From Syntrophaceae bacterium (GTDB lineage: Bacteria; Desulfobacterota; BSN033; UBA1163), in assembly GCA_013388635.1 (NCBI GenBank), contig JACAEX010000048.1:26999-90998 (forward strand): a stretch of 64,000 nucleotides of DNA, given 5' to 3'. The translations under genes were made by a program, and so were the position numbers. This document shows, piece after piece, positions 9,220-19,081 of this stretch (its first letter is position 1; the number at the start of each line of letters is the position of its first letter). The notes under the pieces are model-generated. The model ran no database searches and was not told where the DNA came from. It saw only the letters and a program-made list of their open reading frames with translations.

Positions 9220-9825
9220 ATGCCTCTTTTTGACACATTTCAAAAAGCAGGGAATAGGGTCTTCACTGGAGGCCTTACGGGAGCAGGTCTCTCAGATTCC
9301 TTTCGAGAATTCTTCCGACTGGTGAAATGGCTTTTGAAGGATCCTCTGTCGGTTCATCAGCGGCAGAAAAAAGGGTCGAAGGCAATGACCTTAATTGAAC
9401 TACTCGTTGTAGTGGGCATAGTAGGAATTCTTGCTGCTGCTGGAGTGCCGGTCTATCGAGGTTATATCGAAAAGGCCAGAAACAATCAGGCTATTGTTGA
9501 CATCACGGAGATGGAGTCGGTGATCGTACGATTCATGGTGGAGAACCAGGTTCCACCAAACAACCTCAACCAGGTAGGTCTCGGAAACAGGCTCGACCCC
9601 TGGGGAAGGCCGTATGAGTACCTGAGAATCCAGGGGGTCGACAAGAACGAGATTAAAGAAAAGTGGCGAAAGGACCACTTTAATGTCCCTGTCAACACTG
9701 ACTTCGACCTCTACAGCATGGGAAAAGACGGCAAAAGCGAATCACCCTTCACAGCCCACCATAGCCGGGACGATATCGTGCGCGCGAACAACGGCAGGTT
9801 CATAGGACTGGCTAAAGATTATTGA
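9220..9825 (+). CDS. Type IV pilin / GspG-like pseudopilin; start codon uncertain
   Basis: AMTLIELLVVVGIVGILAAAGVPVYRGYIEKARNNQAIVDI and GspG-like C-terminus DPWGRPYEYLRI...DFDLYSMGKDGK. Confidence 0.88.
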   Translation: MPLFDTFQKAGNRVFTGGLTGAGLSDSFREFFRLVKWLLKDPLSVHQRQKKGSKAMTLIELLVVVGIVGILAAAGVPVYRGYIEKARNNQAIVDITEMESVIVRFMVENQVPPNNLNQVGLGNRLDPWGRPYEYLRIQGVDKNEIKEKWRKDHFNVPVNTDFDLYSMGKDGKSESPFTAHHSRDDIVRANNGRFIGLAKDY

Positions 9826-9837
9826 GGCAATAGAGAG

Positions 9838-11970
9838 ATGACCAAGATCGACAAGTCTTTTCTCCAGAGCAAGGTCGGACTCCGGATTTTTACCCTTTTC
9901 GTCGTCTGCGCCCTCCTTCCGATCACAGTTCTGGCCGTCCTCTCTTTTAGCCAGGTGACAAAGCAGCTGAATGAACAGGCCCGGGGTCGTTTGAAGCAGG
10001 CAGCCAAGAGTGCAAGCCTGACCATTCACGAAAGGCTCATATTTCTTGAAAATGAGATGAAGCTGGTCTCCACAAGTTTTGGTCTGAACCCGGTGCGCAC
10101 CATTCCCATCTCTCCTGCTGGATTGAGTGAAAGCCTGACCTGGCGATTTGTATCCATGGCCATTTTCACAGAGGACGGAAGGCAGATCTCCCTCTTCGGA
10201 AATATCAAGAAGATCCCCTCTCTCAGTGAATCAGAGAAGGCTCATATCCGTTCTGGCCTCACCCTTCTGACCACAGAGAAACATCCGGATCGCAAGATAG
10301 GCATGTTCATGATCCGTCTTTTCGATCAGAACAATCACAAAAGGGGAATCCTGGTCGGAGAGATCAACACAGCCTACCTCTGGAAGACCGACGAACAGAG
10401 CACCCTGCCTGTGACGACTGAACTCTCTGTCTTCGACCAGGCGAACACTCTCCTATTCTCTTCAGTCCGGCTACCGCCTACTGTCATTCAACAGGTGGCA
10501 GGAGCTGAGCGTCAATCGCCGGTTGGCCAGTTCGAGTGGAGACATGACGGAGAGGAGTACCTGGCAAGCTACCGATCGATCTTTCTTCAGCCCGTCTTTT
10601 TTGCGCCCAAATGGACAATTATGTTAAGCGAGTCGAAATCGGATCTCCTCTCGGCCATGACCTATTTCAAAAAGGTATTCCCACCGGTAATCGTGGTCTC
10701 CCTGTTAGTCGTCGTTCTTCTCAGCATTATTCAGATCCGAAGGAGTTTGATCCCGCTTGAAAAACTGAGAGAGGGGACGAAGCGGATTGCCAGAAGAGAC
10801 TTTGAAAGCCGCGTCACCATTAAAAGCGGCGATGAGTTTGAGGAGCTGGCCACATCGTTCAACCTGATGGCCGGTCAATTGGACAAACAGTTCAAGGCCC
10901 TGAGCACACTGGCTGAGATCGATCGGGCCATCCTTTCTGCCCTGGAGGTCGAAAAGATCGTTGACGTCGTACTTAATCGTCTTCACGACATCTTCCCATG
11001 TAAGTCGGTCAGCGTAGCCTTGCTCGATCCCGATGGGAAAAGCGCTAAGGTGAAAACGAGGATATACGGTGTGAAAGGGAGGACAGATGACCAAACCCTG
11101 TCAGAGATGATCGATCTCACCCCGCAGGAACAAAAGGAACTCACTGACCATCCCGATCATTTGTTGATAGAAGTGAAGGAGGAGCCTCCTCAATATCTTG
11201 CTCTAATGGTCAGGCAGGGGATCCGGTCGTTTGCAGTCTTTCCCGTTATTCTCAAACAAATGTTGACAGGAATGATCGCACTCGGCTACCTCAACTCACA
11301 TCCCCATAGCCAGGAAGACCTCGCCCAGGGTCGCCGATTTGCAAACCAGATGGCCGTGGCCCTTTCCAATGCCTATCTCATAAAGGACCTGGACCAGCTC
11401 AACTGGGGAACACTTACTGCCCTGGCCCGGGCCATCGATGCAAAATCTCCCTGGACAGCAGGCCATTCTGAACGTGTGACAGACCTCTCGATAAAAATCG
11501 GGAAGGTTCTTGGGCTTTCACAGGAAGAGCTGGACACCCTTCGTCGGGGAGGTCTTCTCCACGATCTTGGCAAGATCGGTATCCCCGCTGAGATTCTCGA
11601 CAAACCCGGAAAGCTGAACAAGGAGGAAAAACGGACCATGCAGCAGCACGCCCAGTTGGGGGCCCATATTCTCGAACCCATCTCTGCGTACGCTGAGGTC
11701 ATCCCTATGGTGGTGCAACATCATGAGCATTATTCTGGGACGGGTTACCCGGCTGGCCTGATCGGAGGAGCGATCAGTTTCGGCGCGCGCATCTTTGCCG
11801 TGGCCGACGCATACGATGCCATCACCTCGGACCGGCCATACCGAAAAGCCCTCGGTAAGAAACGGGCGATTGAAATTATCAAAGACGAATCCGGCAAACA
11901 GTTCGATCCAAAGGTTGTGGAGGCCTTCCTGAAGGTGATAGAGCAAGAAAATCCGGAGGAGTTTAAATGA
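9838..11970 (+). CDS. Membrane sensor with HAMP, GAF and HD-GYP domains (c-di-GMP phosphodiesterase)
   Basis: Two TM segments, RRSLIPLEKLREGTKRIARRDFESRV (HAMP), HDLGKIGIPAEILDKPGKL and HHEHYSGTGYPAGL (HD-GYP). Confidence 0.92.
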   Translation: MTKIDKSFLQSKVGLRIFTLFVVCALLPITVLAVLSFSQVTKQLNEQARGRLKQAAKSASLTIHERLIFLENEMKLVSTSFGLNPVRTIPISPAGLSESLTWRFVSMAIFTEDGRQISLFGNIKKIPSLSESEKAHIRSGLTLLTTEKHPDRKIGMFMIRLFDQNNHKRGILVGEINTAYLWKTDEQSTLPVTTELSVFDQANTLLFSSVRLPPTVIQQVAGAERQSPVGQFEWRHDGEEYLASYRSIFLQPVFFAPKWTIMLSESKSDLLSAMTYFKKVFPPVIVVSLLVVVLLSIIQIRRSLIPLEKLREGTKRIARRDFESRVTIKSGDEFEELATSFNLMAGQLDKQFKALSTLAEIDRAILSALEVEKIVDVVLNRLHDIFPCKSVSVALLDPDGKSAKVKTRIYGVKGRTDDQTLSEMIDLTPQEQKELTDHPDHLLIEVKEEPPQYLALMVRQGIRSFAVFPVILKQMLTGMIALGYLNSHPHSQEDLAQGRRFANQMAVALSNAYLIKDLDQLNWGTLTALARAIDAKSPWTAGHSERVTDLSIKIGKVLGLSQEELDTLRRGGLLHDLGKIGIPAEILDKPGKLNKEEKRTMQQHAQLGAHILEPISAYAEVIPMVVQHHEHYSGTGYPAGLIGGAISFGARIFAVADAYDAITSDRPYRKALGKKRAIEIIKDESGKQFDPKVVEAFLKVIEQENPEEFK

Positions 11971-12344
11971 AATTCAAAAAGACCTCGATATGGTTCGTAC
12001 TCTTAACAACAGCGCTGATCTTTTTTCAGTGCGGGAGCAAGACCGCTCCGGATTATTTGTTCGGCGTCTGGACGACCCCGGATGAGAAGTATGCAGATCG
12101 ATTCATGGAAATCGAGAGGACTACCATCACCTTTGGCATCGGCGAGGGAAAATCGAATACCTATCCCATCATTCGCGTTAAAATCGAAAAAACACCCAGT
12201 GACAAGGGCATCCTCCACACCATCTACTACCGGAATGAGGAAGGGCTAAAAACCACCTTCGCCTTCTATTACGACCCGGCGAATCGGGGCCAGATTCGGT
12301 TAAAATATCGAGATCACATCGTGTGGAAGAAGGAGAAAAAATAG
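11967..12344 (+). CDS. Small predicted lipoprotein
   Basis: MKFKKTSIWFVLLTTALIFFQCGSKTAP lipobox-like signal; overlaps the previous stop by 4 nt. Confidence 0.6.
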   Translation: MKFKKTSIWFVLLTTALIFFQCGSKTAPDYLFGVWTTPDEKYADRFMEIERTTITFGIGEGKSNTYPIIRVKIEKTPSDKGILHTIYYRNEEGLKTTFAFYYDPANRGQIRLKYRDHIVWKKEKK

Positions 12345-12441
12345 CACCCTCCCATCCATTCAATCCTCATTGACTTCAGAATCAATTCCGTATTAGATTA
12401 ACTTGAAAGCGCATAAAATTTTTTGGCCCCAGGAGACCAAC

Positions 12442-13206
12442 ATGGATACGATCAAGATCATGCCGTGCCTCGATATGAAAGAGGGACGGGTTGTCAAGGG
12501 CATCCACTTTGCAGACTTGAAGGACGCAGGTGATCCAGTCGAAAACGCAGCGTTTTATGAGAAGGAAGGTGCAGATGAGCTGGCCATGCTCGATATCGCG
12601 GCAACCGTAGAAAATCGAAAGACCAGACTCGAATGGGTCAGGAATGTCTCGTCGGTCATCCGGATCCCCTTGACAGTGGGAGGTGGCATCTCCACCCTGC
12701 AAGACATCGACCTGGTTCTCAAGTCCGGGGCGGATAAGATTTCGATGAACAGTGCAGCTGTCAAAAATCCGGATCTTGTCAGACAGGCCGCAGATAGATT
12801 TGGAAGTGAAAAGGTGATTGTGGCGATCGATGCGAGAAGAAACAAGGCGATGCCATCTGGATTTGAGCTGGTGGTTTCAGGAGGCACCAGGCCTGTGGCC
12901 AAAGACGCGGTGGCCTGGGCAAAGCAGTGTCAGGATCTTGGCGCCGGAGCAATCCTTCCGACCAGCATGGATGGTGACGGAACCCAGGCTGGCTACGACT
13001 TGGATTTCACGAAGGCGATTTCAGACGCAGTAACGATTCCGGTCGTTGCTTCAGGAGGAGCGGGCAAGCTTGAGCACTTCTATGAGGCGGTTGTCCGCGG
13101 AGGCGCCCAAATCCTTCTGGCTGCCTCGGTCTTTCATTATCGGATCTTAAGCATTCGGCAAGTCAAAGAATACCTCCTGAGAAAGGGGCTCCACGTCCAT
13201 ATCTGA
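12442..13206 (+). CDS. hisF: Imidazole glycerol phosphate synthase subunit HisF
   Basis: IMPCLDMKEGRVVKGIHFADLKDAGDPVENAAFYEKEGADELAMLDIAAT...PVVASGGAGKLEHF; internal ATG at 12442 (MDTIKIMPCLD) gives the canonical start. Confidence 0.9.
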   Translation: MDTIKIMPCLDMKEGRVVKGIHFADLKDAGDPVENAAFYEKEGADELAMLDIAATVENRKTRLEWVRNVSSVIRIPLTVGGGISTLQDIDLVLKSGADKISMNSAAVKNPDLVRQAADRFGSEKVIVAIDARRNKAMPSGFELVVSGGTRPVAKDAVAWAKQCQDLGAGAILPTSMDGDGTQAGYDLDFTKAISDAVTIPVVASGGAGKLEHFYEAVVRGGAQILLAASVFHYRILSIRQVKEYLLRKGLHVHI

Positions 13207-13229
13207 GGATCCTCTAAATCTGACTCCGG

Positions 13230-14453
13230 TCAAACGGATCGTTCAGAAACAGCCCATCCATTGATCTCCTCTTCTGTAATGCCCAAAATATAGAGGATGT
13301 TCTTCAGCCGGGCCCGACCCAGGCTCATATTGGCCGCTCGTTCAAGCGCCCTCTTGGCATTGTAAGCAATCCCCAGACCGGCCTGACCTAACATCAGCAT
13401 ATCATTGGCTCCGTCGCCGATGGCCACGGTCTGATCCAGAAGCACCCCTTCTTCACTGGCGACCAGGTTGACGATCTTTGCTTTGTAGGCGTTGTCCACT
13501 ATCCTTCCCAATATCCTGCCTGTCAGAGCGGAGTTCTTGATCTCTAACTGATTGGCAAAGGCAGAGTCCAGTCCCAATCTCTCCTTCAGAAAGTCGGCAA
13601 AGTAGCTGAACCCGCCGCTCACTAAAACCAGTTTGTAGCCCAGTCGCTTGAGAATCGTCACCAGCTCCTCCGCCCCTTCGGAGAGCCTCATCCCATTCCT
13701 GATCTTCTCCATTTCTTCCAGCCTCAACCCCTTCAGAAGGGCCACACGCTGGAGGAGGGCCTCTTCAAAGTCGAGGTCTCCCCTCCTCGCCTTCTCCGTA
13801 ATCCTTGAAACCTCCTTAAACACACCTGCACTTCGGGCCATCTCATCGATTATCTCCATATCGACGAGCGTGCTATCCATGTCGAAGAAGACCAGACGCT
13901 TGTTCTTGCGATAGGCCTCCATGTTCTGGAGGGCCAGATCAATGTTGAGCTCATGGCTCTTGGCAAGCACCCTTTCCTTGAGACGGCTCAAGTTCTGAGC
14001 TCCGGTCACATTGATCGTCAGCTCCACACAGCTGGCGCGGTGACGCGTCAGATTGGTAATCGTCTCGATATTGGCATTTTCTTCACCCAGGATAGTCGTA
14101 ATCTCTGCAAGGGCTCGCGTATCCCCGAAATAAGTGAGGACAAAAAGATTCTTATTGTTTCTTCCTTTGACCTCCTTCTCGGAGAAGATTCGGAAATTAA
14201 GCGTCAGGTGAAGACGGTTCGCCTCAAAGAGGAGGTCCTTCAGGACGCTGTCCTTTGATTGCTTGGCTCCGGTCATGTCCAGGAGAAAAGAGAGACCGAG
14301 AAAATCCTGAAGCGATGCCTGCTCGATATCGACCACCTCTACATTATTGTCCACCAGGATCTTGGTAAAGGCTGCGATGATTCCAGGTTGATCCGGACCA
14401 GACGCAGTCACCATCACAAAGTCTTTTCTTTCGTCCATCATCTCATCCTTCAA
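13230..14453 (-). CDS. serB: Phosphoserine phosphatase with N-terminal ACT domains
   Basis: ACT-like N-terminus; HAD motifs FFDMDSTLVDMEIID and AIGDGANDMLMLGQAGLGIAYNAK. Confidence 0.93.
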   Translation of the reverse strand: MKDEMMDERKDFVMVTASGPDQPGIIAAFTKILVDNNVEVVDIEQASLQDFLGLSFLLDMTGAKQSKDSVLKDLLFEANRLHLTLNFRIFSEKEVKGRNNKNLFVLTYFGDTRALAEITTILGEENANIETITNLTRHRASCVELTINVTGAQNLSRLKERVLAKSHELNIDLALQNMEAYRKNKRLVFFDMDSTLVDMEIIDEMARSAGVFKEVSRITEKARRGDLDFEEALLQRVALLKGLRLEEMEKIRNGMRLSEGAEELVTILKRLGYKLVLVSGGFSYFADFLKERLGLDSAFANQLEIKNSALTGRILGRIVDNAYKAKIVNLVASEEGVLLDQTVAIGDGANDMLMLGQAGLGIAYNAKRALERAANMSLGRARLKNILYILGITEEEINGWAVSERSV

Positions 14454-14490
14454 ATCACATCTTGTCGGTTTCTTATATTGTACCTAAACT

Positions 14491-14554
14491 GAACGATTCT
14501 CACAATCCCCGGGAGAGCAGGGATGCTGAAAAGACTTTTAGAACGATCACCTTG
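14491..14554 (-). repeat. Dispersed intergenic repeat, copy 2 (inverted)
   Basis: Reverse complement matches 5741-5804. Confidence 0.65.
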
Positions 14555-14589
14555 TAACAGATTCCCCCTCGCCCTCTCAGGCTGCTCAT

Positions 14590-16212
14590 TCAATAGCCGA
14601 TCGCACAGCCATCCTTTCTCCGATCGGAGGCCCCCAAGAGCACATTCTGCTCACGATCAAAGTAGATGGCCTGCCCAGCTCCGACCTGATTGACCGTTGA
14701 AACCCCTGTAATGATCTGGTGGCCCTTTTCGGCCAGGCTCGCTCCGGTCTCTTCAGAGACGCCATCTTCGAGATAGACCTCCATGCCTCTGAGATGCCTC
14801 ACCCTCGGCGAATCCATGGCCTCCTGCAGATTCATTCCGAAATCGATCAGGTTTGTTAGAAACTGGACATGGCCCTGCGGCTGCATATCGCCGCCCATCA
14901 CACCAAAGCTGATTAAAAATTTTCCATCTTTAAAGACCATGCCCGGAATAATCGTATGCATGGGACGCTTATGGGGTTCAAGCCTGTTCAAATGTCTTGA
15001 ATCGAGGGAAAACGATTTACCTCGGTTCTGTAAAACGATCCCTGTCCCGTCCACGACGATGCCTGACCCAAAGGCTGTAAAGAGGCTGCTGACCAAGGAG
15101 ACCGCATTCCTCTCCTCATCGACAGCAGTTAAATAGACCGTTTCAGAACCCTGACCATCCAGAAAGTAGGACGGGGGTGCTGCCCGATCCCTGTCAATCC
15201 TCTCCCTCACCCTTCCCGCGTACTCCTTTGAAAGAAGACGATCCATGGGGATGGCTTCAGATTCGGGGTCGGTGATAAACCGATCCCGATCATGGAAGGC
15301 TGCCTTTTTCGCCTCGATCAGAAGGTGGAGGTATTCTGCGCTATTGTGCCTGAGGTTTGCAATATCATACCCCTCCAGGATATTGAGCATCTCCAGGGCA
15401 ACTACGCCCTGACAGTTCGGAGGCAGCTCATAGATCGTATATCCACGGTATTCGGTTGAGATGGGCTCTACCCAGGTTGTCGAATGCTCCTTGAAGTCCT
15501 TCTGAGAGAGTAAGCCCTGATGATGATCCGATGTTCGCACCATCGCATCACAGATCTCGCCCTCATAAAAAACGCCGATCCCCTCACAGGCGATTCTCTG
15601 ATAAGTGCGGCTGATGTCACGATTGATAAACCTCTCTCCAGGCTGAGGAGCCCTGCCATTGATGAGATACGTCCGCGATGCGCTCTCCGTGGAGCGGAGA
15701 AGCCTCTCAGCCTCTCTCCACTCTCCCGCAATGATTTCAGTCACAGGGAAGCCCTCTTCTGCATAGACGATCGCATCTTCAAAGACGTCCTGAAGCTTAA
15801 GGGTTCCGTACTGTTTCAGGACCTCGGCCCATCCGTGAAGGGCCCCTGGCACGGTTACCGAAAGGATCCCTGTTTCCGGTATCTTGTTCATCCCCCTCTC
15901 TCTGAACCAGTCGATCGAGGCTCGATAAGGAGAACGGCCACTTCCATTCATCCCGATCAATCGATCCTCACCCGAGAGATAGATCAGGGCAAAGGCATCT
16001 CCACCCAGCCCGACTGAATAGGGCTCCACCACGCTCAAGACGCTCACCATGGCGATGGCCGCATCCACTGCATTTCCGCCTCTTAGAAGGGTTTTATAAC
16101 CTGCTACTGTCGCAAGAGGTTGACTCGATGCCACCATCCCGTGTGTTCCCATCGAGACGGATCGCTGCGAAGCGCTCTTCCACTCCCTTTTCTGTGTATA
16201 GGTGAATCTCAT
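14590..16212 (-). CDS. ggt: Gamma-glutamyltransferase family protein
   Basis: GMVASSQPLATVAGYKTLLRGGNAVDAAIAMVSVLSVVEPYSVGLGGDAFALI. Confidence 0.9.
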   Translation of the reverse strand: MRFTYTQKREWKSASQRSVSMGTHGMVASSQPLATVAGYKTLLRGGNAVDAAIAMVSVLSVVEPYSVGLGGDAFALIYLSGEDRLIGMNGSGRSPYRASIDWFRERGMNKIPETGILSVTVPGALHGWAEVLKQYGTLKLQDVFEDAIVYAEEGFPVTEIIAGEWREAERLLRSTESASRTYLINGRAPQPGERFINRDISRTYQRIACEGIGVFYEGEICDAMVRTSDHHQGLLSQKDFKEHSTTWVEPISTEYRGYTIYELPPNCQGVVALEMLNILEGYDIANLRHNSAEYLHLLIEAKKAAFHDRDRFITDPESEAIPMDRLLSKEYAGRVRERIDRDRAAPPSYFLDGQGSETVYLTAVDEERNAVSLVSSLFTAFGSGIVVDGTGIVLQNRGKSFSLDSRHLNRLEPHKRPMHTIIPGMVFKDGKFLISFGVMGGDMQPQGHVQFLTNLIDFGMNLQEAMDSPRVRHLRGMEVYLEDGVSEETGASLAEKGHQIITGVSTVNQVGAGQAIYFDREQNVLLGASDRRKDGCAIGY

Positions 16213-16303
16213 CTCCTCCTCTCCGTTCCAAACGATCTTGGAAAGTCGGTCGTTGACTCCCCTGCCCTTTTTCTACTATAACATAAAACAGGAGGATAAA
16301 GAG

Positions 16304-17974
16304 ATGATAAAAAAGGAGGAGTTCAGCAGGCAAGCCTTTTTATCGATGGCAGAGGCCTTTGGTCTGGATACAAAAGATCCTCACATGGAGGAGCTCTATG
16401 CCTATGTCCAGAAGATTCTTCCAGCCCTGAAACGGGTCGAGGAACTCAACTTAAATGGCCTGGAGCCAACCACCCCGATCACCTCATCCGCTCAACTCAA
16501 GCCCGGACGGAGTCGATTGCCCGGAGAAAAGAGGAAAAGAGTGAGGATAGAAAGGGCTCCTGACAGGACTGAGGATCTCTGTTATCTCAGCGCAGCCCAG
16601 CTCGGCCGGCTGATCAAAAAGAGGGAGATATCTCCTGTAGAGGTAACAGAGGCCCATCTCTCCCGTATCAAGGCCCTGGAGCCGAAATTGAACTCTTTCA
16701 TCACATTGCTTCCTGATCAGGCCATGGCTGCCGCTCGAAAAGCAGAAAAAGAGATCCTGAGAGGAAGATGCCTTGGCCCGCTTCACGGCATTCCTTTTGG
16801 ATTGAAGGATCTGTTTTACGTTAAAGGAGTACGGAATACATCAGGGTCTAAGATATTTGACCACTTTGTCCCTGATTTTGACAGCACCATCGCGCTGAGG
16901 CTTAAAGAAGCAGGGGCCATCCTCTTAGGGAAGCTCAACCTCCACCCCCTTGCCTACGGCGTTACAGGAGAGAATGAGGAGTACGGCCATATGCATAATC
17001 CCTGGAATCCGGACCTGATCACTGGAGGGTCGAGCGGAGGTTCAGGCTCTGCGGTTGCCTCGGGTGAATGCACTTTCGCAATGGGTACGGATACAGGGGG
17101 TTCAATTCGCATCCCAGGCGCTCTGTGCGGTCTGGTCGGCCTCAAACCTACTTATGGACGTCTCAGTCGCTACGGCATTACTGTCCTGGCCTGGAGTCAG
17201 GATCATCCAGGTCCAATGGCTCGCACAGTTGAGGATTGTGCGCTGATCTTAAATGCTGTCGCCGGATACGATCCCAATGATCCGGTCTCTGTTAAGCTTC
17301 CGGTCCCTGACTATACCAAAGCCCTCCGCAGCGACGCCAGAGGGTTAAGGGTGGGAGTGGTCAAAGAATATTTTGAATTACCTATTGAGCCCCAGGTGAA
17401 GGAATGTTCGTGGAGAGCGATGGAAAAGCTTAAGGAGCTGGGAGCGACCATCTCAGAGGTCTCGTTACCCATCTATCCCTATGCGACATCGATCGCCAGC
17501 GTCATCCAGATGGTTGAGGCCACAGCCTACCATGCGAGGTTGATCAGAGAAAACGGCCCGAGGATCTATTCGCCGGTTCGGCTGCGTCTGGAGGCAGGGA
17601 TCTTCATCTCAGGTACAGACTATGTCCAGGCCGAGCGGGCAAGGACCCTCTTTTACGCCAGGAGTCATGATCTATTTAAAGGGGTCGACCTCCTCGCAGG
17701 ACCCACCCTGCCTGTTCCTGCCTTCCCGATCGGAACTTCTGAGGTGAAGATCGCAGAGAGGACGGTGAACATCATCTCACTGATGACCCAGTATACCCGG
17801 CCTTTTAATCTGAACGGCTTTCCTGCGATCACCGTGCCCTGCGGTTTCTCTGCTGAGAATCTTCCAATTGGGCTACAGCTTGTAGGACGTCCCTTTGAAG
17901 AGGAGACTGTGGTGAGGGCTGCTTATGCCTACGAGCAGGCTGCCAAATGGTACTCCCGGAGGCCTCCCATTTAA
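16304..17974 (+). CDS. Amidase (AtzE/GatA-like) with N-terminal GatC/AtzG-like domain
   Basis: ATG 16304 with GGAGG upstream; N-terminus ELYAYVQKILPALKRVEELNLNGLEPTTPIT is GatC-like; then HGIPFGLKDLF and GGSSGGSGSAVASGECTFAMGTDTGGSIRIPGALCG. Confidence 0.85.
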   Translation: MIKKEEFSRQAFLSMAEAFGLDTKDPHMEELYAYVQKILPALKRVEELNLNGLEPTTPITSSAQLKPGRSRLPGEKRKRVRIERAPDRTEDLCYLSAAQLGRLIKKREISPVEVTEAHLSRIKALEPKLNSFITLLPDQAMAAARKAEKEILRGRCLGPLHGIPFGLKDLFYVKGVRNTSGSKIFDHFVPDFDSTIALRLKEAGAILLGKLNLHPLAYGVTGENEEYGHMHNPWNPDLITGGSSGGSGSAVASGECTFAMGTDTGGSIRIPGALCGLVGLKPTYGRLSRYGITVLAWSQDHPGPMARTVEDCALILNAVAGYDPNDPVSVKLPVPDYTKALRSDARGLRVGVVKEYFELPIEPQVKECSWRAMEKLKELGATISEVSLPIYPYATSIASVIQMVEATAYHARLIRENGPRIYSPVRLRLEAGIFISGTDYVQAERARTLFYARSHDLFKGVDLLAGPTLPVPAFPIGTSEVKIAERTVNIISLMTQYTRPFNLNGFPAITVPCGFSAENLPIGLQLVGRPFEEETVVRAAYAYEQAAKWYSRRPPI

Positions 17975-17986
17975 CATAGGATATCC

Positions 17987-18445
17987 TCAAAGCCTCTCGT
18001 TCATCTGATCAGGGTGGTCCTTTAGCCAGCGGAGATAGGCATCTTTGACTCTCTGTAGGTCTCCTAATTGATCCTTGCAGATTTTATATAGTTCTTCTTC
18101 GCCTATCTCATGATAAAAATGGATCAGACGATTGCGATATCCTGCCAATATCCTTAAGAGTTCGGCCTCCGAAGCGGACAATAAACCAAGCTCGCCAAGC
18201 CTTCGGGCTATCTCTTTGTACTCGCTGACTCCTGTGGCAAACCGCTTGGCCAAGATATGCCTTCCTATATCCAACAAGGCCTCGAGACTTCTCCTCAGGC
18301 ATGACTCAGCAGCCCAGACATTTCGCCTATCCTTTATAAAGTCTTGAAAGGTTCCCATGGGTAAAGATCGTATCTCCCCGATCATTCTTTCCACTATGGC
18401 CAGACGATCTCCAACTATTTTTTTAGAGATTAACCCAGGGGTCAT
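17987..18445 (-). CDS. HepT-like (DUF86) RNase toxin
   Basis: RNRLIHFY (RX4HXY motif) in a DUF86-like helical protein; overlaps the MntA-like gene by 4 nt. Confidence 0.85.
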   Translation of the reverse strand: MTPGLISKKIVGDRLAIVERMIGEIRSLPMGTFQDFIKDRRNVWAAESCLRRSLEALLDIGRHILAKRFATGVSEYKEIARRLGELGLLSASEAELLRILAGYRNRLIHFYHEIGEEELYKICKDQLGDLQRVKDAYLRWLKDHPDQMNERL

Positions 18446-18900
18446 CCCTCCTCCTTGAAAATCAGTCGCTCCCTTTCCTTCTCCAATGGGATCAGGTCCC
18501 CTGCCCGTCTGAGGATATAAAGTTCGTATTCATCAGCCTGATCCTCATCCCTGGCAAAGAGCCTTTCGCCACGAACGATGTCCGCAGCCAGAAAAGGATC
18601 TGCCTCAGGAAAGGTTACGAGATCCACTCTGTTCACACCTAAAAGGTCCTCAAGCCGGATGGCTAAGAGAACCTTTTCACGGACGCCAAGCCCTCTCCCA
18701 GGGATCAGTTTGATCCCGAGGTCCGCATCAGAAGGACCCGGAGAAATCGCGGATTCCTCGTTCAACAGAAACGCCGCCACCTCCTTCGAACGGCTTCCAA
18801 AAACATAGAGAATATCTATCCCAAATTCTTTGCAGAGATTCTGCATCAAATCTCTTTTACTCCCCATGCCATCCCACCTCTTCAGGACCTGAGCGAACAC
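18442..18900 (-). CDS. MntA-like minimal nucleotidyltransferase antitoxin
   Basis: YVFGSRSKEV...SDADLGIKLIPG...RVDLVTFPEADPFL. Confidence 0.82.
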   Translation of the reverse strand: MFAQVLKRWDGMGSKRDLMQNLCKEFGIDILYVFGSRSKEVAAFLLNEESAISPGPSDADLGIKLIPGRGLGVREKVLLAIRLEDLLGVNRVDLVTFPEADPFLAADIVRGERLFARDEDQADEYELYILRRAGDLIPLEKERERLIFKEEG

Positions 18901-19081
18901 GGAGTTTATTTAATTTACGTGTAACATAACAAAATCGTGCAAGTCAAACCCTCTGCTTAATCTCAATAGACCTCTCCAGACCGAGGCCCGTGGCTTTCTC
19001 TGAAGGCTGTAAGCCCGTATCAAAGCAGCACCGAAGCCAGCCCGGAATTGTTTGAAGACCATAAATGTGCTAAATTAACCG

